Part shown: positions 1 through 10,200 of the stretch, in pieces
How positions within the stretch are numbered: the stretch's first letter is position 1
Layout: each line of letters begins with the position of its first letter
Source of the DNA: Saccoglossus kowalevskii
Taxonomy: Eukaryota; Hemichordata; Enteropneusta; Harrimaniidae
Assembly: GCF_000003605.2 (NCBI RefSeq)
Contig: NW_003155739.1
Span: 647,378-666,423, forward strand
Length of the DNA stretch: 19,046 nucleotides
Direction of reading: 5' to 3'
The notes under the pieces: generated by a model
Seen by the model: only the letters and a program-made list of their open reading frames with translations
Databases searched by the model: none
What the model was told of the DNA's origin: nothing
Position numbers and translations under genes: made by a program

Positions 1-67
1 AAGTCAACAGTATTGTTGCCTCCTGAGAATCTACATCTTCAAACACTGCAATCTTTGAAGTGCGTTT

Positions 68-109
68 TTAAACTAGTATTATAAAAACTCTATCATTCTG
101 TTCTAATAG
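68..109 (-). CDS. Candidate terminal exon of the DUF445 gene
   Basis: On the minus strand ATATGTTTCAG ends at 110 and is followed by 13 codons (LLEQNDRVFIILV) and a TAA at 70-68. This is in phase 0 after exon 5 and would end the protein at 197 residues with a short hydrophobic tail. Two other phase-0 readings compete. One uses an AG ending at 73 and gives FKNALQRLQCLKM and a stop. The other uses an AG a few bases further on, opens with IAVFEDVDSQEATILLT and runs off the window. The first has the best acceptor, but the choice is not secure. Confidence 0.3.
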   Translation of the reverse strand, partial: LLEQNDRVFIILV

Positions 110-1120
110 CTGAAACATATTCCTGTGAGTTTTCATTTGTCGAATGAACTGTTTGTCAAATACAGAATACATATATTTTAGAATAATTTTCTTTTTAAAA
201 TGTGGATGAAATGTTTTGCTTTTAATGTATTTTTTATGTATTGTTTTTGATTTGATAACTTTGCACTAAACAGATTTGCTATTAGCTTCAGATCTTGATC
301 AAAGTTAGGCACCCAGTTCATAGGAGTGCTTATATTGATTTTCTGACATCTTGTTTTCTGTAAAGATTTTATTGGTAGGTTTGCAAATGTGTATCAGACT
401 GTGCAATCTCTCCATGAGTTGGTTTTGAAACCCAGTATGGGATTCTGAGATACATTACCAAGGATATTATTACAAGATAAATCATTTGCTTCATTGAACA
501 CATACAACAATGCATATTTCCACTGAGATCAGTGACCTTTGATGTGTATCACCAGTGATCAGTCAAGTAGAAACAGTCAAAATATTTTATCAGATTTTCT
601 CAATTTTTGCATGATATTTTCATACAGGACATCTGTTGTTCAAACTCAGGGAAGACTTTATACTGATGAATAAGGTGACCAAGTTTGATAAAGTTTGGAA
701 TAGAATTAGTAAAGTTATTATGCACACAATAACAATTATTAACGACGACGACGACAACAACGACGACGACAATGCCGGACAAAATTTTTCCCTTAATATA
801 CCTTTCCCTTCCATCTTTGATGATACGGGCAAGGTAAAAACTAAACTTTCATATAATATACATATTCTAATATGTTGAAATCAGATCTGTTAGATAATAA
901 TATATATATTTTTTTCAGCAGTATCATACTAGACATACTGTTGATATATCATATGATATTAACTATACATAATAGATTCCTGCCCTGCCAGTGCCTGTGT
1001 GATTTTTGCTATGGGGAGTTTATTAATGTTGTTATAGTATACTTGTAATGAGGTGAATATTGAACATCAATCCACTGACAATTGGATAAATGGATTATGG
1101 AGACAGTTTTATTACATTAC
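110..1120 (-). other. Intron 5 of the DUF445 gene (if the terminal exon is right)
   Basis: This is AT-rich sequence without a supportable gene. It contains a GAC/AAC microsatellite at 743-770, which creates spurious open frames on both strands. The donor AACAAG|GTAATG is at its upstream edge. Confidence 0.35.
743..770. repeat. (GAC)n microsatellite
   Basis: CGACGACGACGAC is followed by AACAA and CGACGACGAC. The short open frames across it on both strands (poly-Asp and poly-Val) are products of the repeat, not genes. Confidence 0.9.
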
Positions 1121-1231
1121 CTTGTTGACTTGATTTGCAGTCATTCTATTTTCTTTAGTCTTCAATAATATTTCTAGCTGTTGTCTTATATTTTCGCCAC
1201 TTACAACTAAACTTTTAATATCTTTAACAAG
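1121..1231 (-). CDS. DUF445 gene, exon 5
   Basis: The acceptor TTTGTTTTTAG and the donor AACAAG|GTAATG bound 111 bases, exactly 37 codons in phase 0, matching the phase-0 end of exon 4. The peptide starts LVKDIKSLVVSGENIRQQLE and ends NRMTANQVNK; it is polar and probably helical. It is separated from exon 4 by an intron of about 6.6 kb. A symmetric phase-0 exon could be hidden in that intron, although I did not find one. Confidence 0.72.
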
Positions 1232-4200
1232 CTAAAAACAAACACAAAAATATTATTTTTAGCTGCGAGAGTAGCAAAAGACAAAACATTCATACTGTAC
1301 AATTAAAATTGCACAGATACTTTCACACGAATATAATCAGTATAACACAGGTATAGGTGTAATTACAATTTTACTATGGCGTGACCTCAAACGCACAATG
1401 TAATTCCGAATGACGCGTTTGATTTTGAATGATAAAAACTGGGTGTGCCGGGCCAGGCGTGATACAGGAAATTATTGCCCTGATGTGAGGGCGCACTTCC
1501 CATAGCATTAAGTGACCGGGCAATACAAGGTATATAATAATATTGTTTCCTTCGCACAAAAAAAAAAAAAAAAAAAAAAAAATTATGTCAGTTGTTATGT
1601 GGAAGTTTGTTCACATCTCAAATTAAATATTTCTGCCATACAGTACACTGTAGGTAAAACTCACTGTACAATATTTCATTGTAGATGAAATTTATTGCCA
1701 AATTTTAAGATTTGTTTACATTTTAGAAGAAGTTGAAAATATAATGTCCATTATATAAAGAGACTTTATCAATATAAACGTGCTCCCTGCTCAGTCATCT
1801 TCGATTACACAAGAACTTAAATCAATATGGTCAAATTACTTGAAGAAAGATGAATACCACTAATTGCATGGATTATATTGTTGAGTTATTGGATTCAGAG
1901 GTCATAAAGTAGACACACTAAAGGATCGTTACTGTTAGCAGTGTACATTATTCACACATATGGTGGATTTATATTTATGTAAATCCCTAGCAAGTGATTT
2001 ACATTTTGTTACATCCAATCACTCCCCAATGATTAACGCATTTTCAATTGGAAATTATTTCAATTTAGTCCAAGATGAACAAATTACAGAAAAACACATA
2101 AAATTTTGCAAAATGATGCACTAAATTTTTGTAAAAAGGGTTAAAGAACTCCAGTGAAATTACGACTTGCTTTTCATGCTTCTCTCGTGACTCTCAAAAA
2201 TGTGTTTCATGCAAAATTAAAGTACCGGTAGCTCACATCTTTTTTCATGCTACATCAACCAGGCTTTGCCTTTTGGAAATGGTCCGTGAGCTTAAAATGG
2301 CTTTTCTGAACATAGTAATGCAAACGATTAGGCTAGCTGCACTATTAAAATCTTCTTAAAATGGTATTATTAGGTGAGTGATAATTAGCTCTTCTGGGTC
2401 TTAAGTTGAGCATGGGAAAGGCTATGTGCAGTGATCACCATTGACGAAAAAGATAGCTGCTAATAATAGAACACAAGCTAATTTAATTTCAAACAAATAG
2501 TGATGGATAAGGAAATTTAAAAATGCCATACATTCTCCATAGACAGACAAAGATAATATAATAACGCATTCTTACAAAAATTAGACACTGGTATCAAGCA
2601 TTTTCTTATAGTCTGGAAGTCTGCAAAGCACTGAATACAGAAACAAGTATGCCGACTTGAGGAGTAATTTGATTTATTAGTTTCATGAAAGTCTTTAAAT
2701 TTTTTATTTATATTTTACAAATAAATTACTTATTGTTACACAAGGTCATATATGAAATATATGATATATGGGGTCACGGATAACATTTTTTAGATTAACA
2801 TTGTGCATATTACATGGGACTCTAGTTGGGGGTGGCGGTGGGGTGGGGGTCTTGTGGAGGTAGTGAAATATGACATGCTTAATTTTTGTGAAACTCTCCA
2901 TAATAAAACAGTGCGTCAGAAATATATTTCTGACCTATTAGTAAAGATATATCAGTTTCAGTAAAGTAGGTAATAGAATATATTTCATGTAAATATTGCA
3001 TATCCACTTAAGCTCACACAACTTTGGGAAACTGTATTGATAAAAATAAGAGTGTTTTTCATAACGCACTAAGTTCTGTTTGAAATGAGTCGCAAGTGGA
3101 ATATCATAACAATTATATAATAAAATTATATTTTTTGATTTCATTAATCATTTTTTTGGGGGTGAGAGCTAATTCTTTTCTTAACCTAATAATTTGTGAT
3201 TATGTACATGTACATTGAATGTTGCATATAGAGACCATTTACAATTAAAATGTCCTAACAGAACATGAAAACAATTATTTTAAAGCAGGAGGGTCATCAC
3301 CTGTGCATGCGCGGGAATCGAGTCCCAAGCGATGATAACAACACAGATGCTCAAAATGCAAAGGCTCGTGGGTAGAAGCTCGTTTATAAACAATGACACG
3401 CTATGGCCATCTGACACATGTGCAGGTAACGACTCCCCCCTCTTTACCGCAGGGATTAATAACACTAAAATAGAAATGTCCCTAAACATAGTGAATTTAG
3501 TATTATAGGCACATTATCAGCTGACAATCAGAGGACATAAAATGTCCGTTGAATGTTTAAATTAATTACAGCTGATTTTATAACATATGTGGTAATAACA
3601 ATTAATAGCTGAGGCCCGTACAGTGAAATTGTGATTCAGATCATCACTAGTGAGGACATCAGATTATCTTTAACTAATAAAAGAGCAGATTGTATACAAA
3701 CTTTGAAGTACTGAAAAATAAGTGTACAATAAAGATAATTTTGGCTCAATGCAGGATCAGAATAATTTCAATTTTAACTAAAATGCCCAAATTATAAGCT
3801 ACTTTCCAACACATCTGAAAGCCTCAACCGTTAGACAATTAAAATGGTACGGTATATAACAGCATGCACAGATGTGATAAATTAACAAAATTCTCAATTT
3901 AGCTAAAATGTCAACAAATCTCATTGTAGAATAAGTTGTCTGATAAATTAAATAGCTACTTCTTAAATTAGAAAATCTCAATTAAGGTAGAAAGAGGGGG
4001 AAAAAAGCGAAAAACAAGCCATGCATGGCACAGTCCCTGTTAGTTATCAAATTTAAGATATATAGTTTTGTTTATAGTAATATAGCTGGAATTATAACCA
4101 TGTCAGGAATATGATTTTTTTAACATTAAAATGATTGACATTTGTATCTGATCATCAAAAAAGTACTTGTCCATATTGAGAGATATTGCTCTGGAACAGC

Positions 4201-7200
4201 ATTCAAAATCAGCCATTTTGAATACATGTAACATAATATATAACATGACGTATAACGAATATATATAATTTGAATATAATCAGTCAAAGCATTTAAGAGA
4301 TGTGGCTCTAGAAACCCAATCATTAAAACAAAATGGCCACCAAACAGCCATTTTGAATTCGATCTGAAAAATAAATGATGTGCATCAGGACCCTGTAATG
4401 TCTAACATATGTACCACATTTGAATGAAATCCATCCATAAATGCTTGATATTTGATGATTTTTTAGCACAAAAATGGCCACCATTTGGCCATTTTGAATA
4501 GGATCGTCAAACCAATATATCTGTCTATCTATGACATGATGTATAATGAATATTTAAAATTTGAACATAATCAGTGAAAGCAAGTCAGAGATATGGCACA
4601 AGAACCACATTCATTAAAACAAAATGGCCGCCAGTCAGCCATTTTGAATCTTATCTGAAAAACAAAATTATTTGCATCAAGGTCCCATAATGTCTAATGT
4701 ATATACCAAGTTTGAACAAAATTCATCTGTAAACAGCCGAGAAATGTTTGATTTTGATGATTTTTTATCACAAAAATGGCCGCCATTCGGCCATCTTGAA
4801 TCAGATCATGAAACAAATTGACGTGCATATGTATACTATCATGTATGATGTATGTGTGAAGTTTGATAGTGATTGGTCCAGGCATTTCTAAGATACAGGT
4901 CCGGAGGCACGCACAGACGCATGCACGGACACACGCACGGACACACAGAGGTCAAAACATAAGTCCTCGTTTTCAGACTGCGTCCGAACGGGGACTAAAA
5001 AGACATTATAAAATAATCCCGGATTATGCAACATTAATATTACATTTTTTATGTATCATTGTTTGAAATTTACAGTGTGCGATGCATTTGGTTTATTTTT
5101 CAAAACCCAGTTGTGGGTAAACATTCTATGATACATTGACAAAACTAAGTCAAGTGACTGACTGAAGACAATGAATTTCTTTGCATACTACCGTAAAATC
5201 TGTATTAGAAGCCGCATCTCTAATAGAAGTTTGGAATAATTGAGAACCAAAAATTCATCATTTCTCACATGTGTAGATGCTCTGATAGAAGCCACATCCC
5301 CTCTGTTGCATTGTACCATTTTAATAGAAGCTGCGGCTTCTAATACAGATTTTACAGTAATTGGAACTATTTCACATAACATACAAGAGATTATGAACGA
5401 ATTAGTTGCATGATATGCCGCCATATTCAAGTTAGCATTCAGTCTTACTGAAATTGCTCAGTTTTGTAAGTTGCTGGGTTCATAGCTTTTTTACATAACA
5501 GTCCAAGCAGATCAAATTTATAAGATTAAATTTATATAATCATAATAAGTATGATCTAATCATTTGACAATAAATTGGTGTTACTGTAAAACTACTAATT
5601 TTCACTTGGTTCAAATTTCGCTGATTTACCATTTCAGGCATATTCAGTGGGTTTTAATTCACGGTTTGATCATTTAGATAATGTGTTCAATGCTAAATTT
5701 TACATATTCACTGGGTTTTTATTTAGCGCATTTTCCAGTCAGCGAAATAAGCAAAATTAAAACCCAGTGAATAATTAATCCTTTTACAGTAATCTGCGGG
5801 TCAAATATATAAAAAAAAAAAGTATTATTTCATTTTATGAAATTTAATTATTGACTATTACGACAATTGAAAGAAAAATCTTTCTTTTGTGCCAATGATG
5901 CACAAATTTCGTCATCTGTTCACATAAAAAAAATGACGCCTCCTAGACGTTTTTGTGTATCTTTGATTTTGAGTTATGGCTAACCATTAATGAAATTTTG
6001 GTAACATAATCTCCAAAGTAATACACAAACATATTCTTCTATATTCCAATTTTCTTTTTGTCACAGCTAGATGCTTATTAAGTGACGGAGAATACTCTAA
6101 TTGCAATTACACTATTTCTTCTTTTTTTCCTCTCGCTACCTTTAATCTAAAGTAGCAATTACATCAAAATTTGTATGAATGAACCGTTTGCTGACAAATT
6201 CACATAACTGATGACTGAGCTATTAAGGCTGTAATAAACTATCAATTTTTTCTCTCCAATTTTTATTTTTAATAACACATTTTCTGTGTAATTAGTGACA
6301 ATGCATAGCATATACCGCTGTTGTACATTAACACTTGCAAGTGAAATAAGATGACCATATCATTGCATCAGGATCCGAGCACCATCTATTGAAATCCAGA
6401 ATTGCTAGCAAACCTCAGGAATTACAGTACAAAATGACAACTTCCTGGAGGCCCTGGGATAAATGTCAAATAAGTCACCATCTTGAGTGTCTAAACCTCT
6501 TTCTGACGGCCTCTCACTGATGATTTTATGCGTTTTATTTCCCATAATAGTGTGCGACAGGTGTCATAATTTTCTACAGTCCTCACCAAATGACCATATT
6601 CAACTCAACTGCTTTTGCTGCTTTGAAAACTAGTCATTGAAAGTGACACAGTTCCAGTTGATACTGTTATGAGCCAAAAATCCTGAAGAAAAATTATTAT
6701 GTTTAATAAACAAACCAAGTTTGAATGAAATATGTCCAATCATGATCGGTTCCGAAATGGCCAAAATGCTTGATTTTGATGATTTTGCAGCACTTTATAA
6801 ATGGCCATCTCTAATTGGATCATGAAACATGTGTGTGAAGTTTAAATGTAACTGGCTCTGTAATACAGGTGCAAACAACACAAAATTATAAGTCCCTGTT
6901 TTACATAATTAGTATTCAATTTTATCTAATTTGACCATAAAATCTATAGACTAGGATGTTTGGGGGAAATGCAGTAGGAATTCAGCTTTACTAAATTAAT
7001 CAACTTATCCTAATTTATGATTTAGGCAAAATCAAATATGAATAACAAAGTATCTAGAATATAGCACAGAGGCATTACAAACGGTATGCATTGCACAGCT
7101 TTCCCTCAACAACACATACTAAAAATATTCCACTGTTACCATAGCAACTATGAAAATTTATTGTCTTCACTCCACAATCAATCCTCTTTCTTGCAAGAAG

Positions 7201-10200
7201 GTTGCACATCCTAGTTAATGGTTAATCCCATCTGACATTTGGGTACTAGCATGTCTAGACATCATGCATATTTTATGTTTCGGAATTTTGAAACAACAAA
7301 TTAAGACAAACTGGAATTGGGTAAATTCAACAATTTAAACATGAATATAATAAATATAGAATGAGCATTTCAAAATAATGATACTTTTGTATTCATAGAA
7401 GAATTAGCTCATCAGAGTGAAATTTACACACAAATGTGATATCGTTAAATTGCCCATAAATCCAGTTATAGTACCACATCTTTAGCATTAATCAATTATT
7501 TTGCTAGTTACTGGGTAAATTTAGCTTGCATACATTTCACGATAAATTATTTTGCCATGGCCCATATGGCAACAAACAAATCTGATCAAGTCAATGTCAA
7601 AGTACATGGGGCTGGCAGGATAAGGGTTAAGTTGTCGTACATTTTACAAATCGTTACTCTAAAGGGACAGAGAGAACAACAGAAGAACATTAATAGAACA
7701 GAGCACTAGCTAGCTAGCATTAGCAGCAGTAGTAGAGTCGTCACCTGCGCATGCGTCAGATGGCTATAGGGTGTTTATGTTTACAAACATATCGTTATCG
7801 TCGCTTGGGACTCAATTCCCGCATGCGCAGATGACGACCCTCCCGCTTTAAACTTGTGTTGAAGGACAAACTCACCAATGGAAGATTATCCAAACATACT
7901 TTTTCCAAAATCTGCTTCAGGATGATTTTCTTGTGAACTGAATCTTTTTCACTGCTTGTTGACGACTGTGCATGAATACCTGCGATTAGAAAGTAAAATT
8001 ATCTGAAACATGCATTCATCAAAAACAAAAAAAATAATTACACTAAATATCACAACGAATGTACATGCATGATGGTTTATACTAATTTAAAGTTACATGA
8101 TAAAATTGAAAATTACCGACAAATTAGAAGTTATGAAAGACGAGGTAGAAGAAATTTGAGTTGACTATGAGCTGCAATGTTTGAGAGATCAATAAACAAA
8201 TCATAATTAGATCACGTTATAGTGGCATCAGAATATAATGGAAACTGATTTGATGCGGTAGTCGTTACATTATTACAATTCTAAAATGCAGAAGCAAGTG
8301 TTAATTTTTCTATGTGATTTAGCATAATTTAATTATAAAACCCCTGGTTTTTGTTGTTGGACACAGTCACCAGTAAGCTATTTATAGATAGAAGCTTTTT
8401 AATGAATGAATGAATGAAATTGGGTGTATTACTAGCCCGACATGTTCATGTCGTTGGTCCTCACACAAAGCCAGATCTGTGCTGTAGTTTCTGTTTGCCT
8501 AAATACTCAATATACATTTCAAGTACCATGTCAACAAATTATTTACCCAAAAGTGTTTGTGTGTGTGTGTGCACAGAGAGTACAGATCAAGATCAATCAA
8601 GAACTGTATTGATAGTCATGCATGGAACATGCTAGGCTTAATATTTTCTCTTAATATTGACAGTAGTGTATGGTATTTTAGCGATGCATTTGGTGAAGTC
8701 AGGACTTCCCAGGCCACCTTTCAAATTCCTGGACTGTATGAACCCTGCACTGTTAGGCATTATTAACATCCTACCATTTTGACAACATAGCCAAACATTG
8801 AAGAACCATGTTAGTTACGATGGCAGTACATACTAAACATTATTCTGATTTTCTCACAAACCTAAATTCTGTCACAGCTACATGTACTATTAATACATAT
8901 TTAACATATCAATAATAATTAAGCTTAACATACTGTTCTGAATGATGATAACAATATTGTATTTTATTTCTGTCAACCAATGGAAACTATTACTAAAGAT
9001 GCAATAAATTCATTATTTTATTATTCCATGCTGCATTCAAGTACACAACTTTCTTTTCATACTGTTGCATTATTATTACCGGTACTTCTCATTAAAACAA
9101 CTAATACATCCAATTGAAAAAATCTAAAGATTTGTTGACCTTTGTGTGTAGACATCTACTCGTAGCCAATAAAAATAATGCTGTGTTCTGAGAAAGAATT
9201 GTCTCACCTTCTGGCTTTGTAAGAATTTCATCAATACATTTATTTAGAATGTCATTCATTTTCTCTGTTTTCATGACCTCATTCAAACATTCATCTGCAG
9301 AGAGACATTAATGTTGATTACAGTTTGAAAGACTATTCTCTAGTAGTTAAACAGCTCCTGTGATGCGATGTGATGCGATGCGATGCGATGCGATGCGAGT
9401 AAATCAACATAATACTGGTATGAGCAAATAAATTTAAAAAATTTATCTTCAACAATGTCACACCTCTCAAGTTGACATCACTTATTTTGCATTGAATTTG
9501 AAATGTGAGGGAATGTAATATCCTCCTCCACCACATTGTACATAGTATGGGTATTGCCATGGCAACAGTGAAAGGACCCAGAATAGAATCTATTGAGTAT
9601 GAGACAGGATAGCCTAAAGATGTCTAAAATTGTATTAGATTCTAAATATAGATTGTACGGCATTGACGAAGGGAAAAAAACATTCCGAGAATTGAGTTAC
9701 ATAGGAATCATTCACATGATTAAGTTCTTAAAAGGCTTTGCGAAGCGCCATGAGCAGGAATAATCTGTCCCAATTGTGATGAATCTATTCAAATTCTTGA
9801 TGCAAACTAGCAGTCTTCTAATGCATAAAGGCTATGTTCCCATAATCTCTACTCAAAATTACATACCCGTACATAGTTTTCAATAATCACTGTTATACAT
9901 GACAATGATCGACTGTGATGGGATTTATTCGTATCTGTTTTATCCATCTGTCACTTTTTCCCTATTTTCAGGGGCAGAGCCATAAACTATGAGGAGATTT
10001 ATTCATATCAATCTTCTTTATCCCTCTGTCACTTTTTCCTTATTTTCAGGGGCGGATCTACGTCACAGAACGTTCTATGTTGCTAAGACGCGCACCAGTT
10101 TACCATATATTTGTATGGGCTCTGTACGAGCACTGGTCGAAATTCGGTGAAAACAGCTAAAGCCTGAACAACCAAATTTATTATATGCTGTACATGTAGG

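Larger units (their letters stand above)
4014..5004 (+). mobile_element. Pearl/HINE-like non-autonomous element A with internal tandem repeats
   Basis: The 5' end has ACAAGCC, a short palindrome GCCATGCATGGC, then the arm AGTCCCTGTT (4032-4041) and AG. The 3' end is a hairpin at 4962-4996 with arms AGTCCTCGTT and AACGGGGACT, followed by CTAAAAAGACAT. The 3' arm is the reverse complement of the 5' arm at 9 of 10 positions. Between them lie repeats of about 148 bases (4207-4800) and a short ACGGACAC-rich tract (about 4905-4945). Subterminal inverted repeats, a 3' hairpin and a tandem-repeat core are known features of Helentron-associated elements (HINE) and bivalve pearl elements. I see no coding capacity. 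The exact outer limits are inferred from comparison with element B. Confidence 0.65.
1232..7875 (-). other. Intron 4 of the DUF445 gene, repeat-rich
   Basis: This 6.6 kb intron holds most of the window's repeats. They are an A-tailed block (1372-1582), a GC-rich MITE (about 3280-3450), tandem-repeat element A (about 4014-5004), two TA-flanked MITEs (5191-5357, 5584-5789), a decayed copy of A (about 6713-6910) and a second GC-rich MITE (about 7736-7853). The stretches 1583-3279, 3451-4013, 5800-6700 and 6911-7735 are AT-rich and show no supportable gene on either strand. Confidence 0.65.
7980..9207 (-). other. Intron 3 of the DUF445 gene
   Basis: This 1.2 kb AT-rich intron has a TGAA-type microsatellite at 8400-8419 and a short (GT)n tract at 8558-8572. 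No other element could be recognised. Short open frames at 8414-8766 on the plus strand show no family resemblance. Confidence 0.7.

Noticed and set aside
600-878. Open frames on both strands, 60-80 codons
   Set aside because: They run through the GAC/AAC microsatellite and give low-complexity Asp or Val tracts; no splice or family support.
2822-2856. G-rich tract as a G-quadruplex
   Set aside because: Only three runs of three or more G can be used, so a stable three-layer quadruplex is not supported.
3308-3330. tRNA B-box-like GGAATCGAGTCCC
   Set aside because: It lies inside the palindrome of a MITE, has a mismatch to the B-box consensus and has no A box at the right distance.
5188-5430. 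80-codon open frame on the minus strand
   Set aside because: It reads straight through the inverted repeats of the 5191-5357 MITE.
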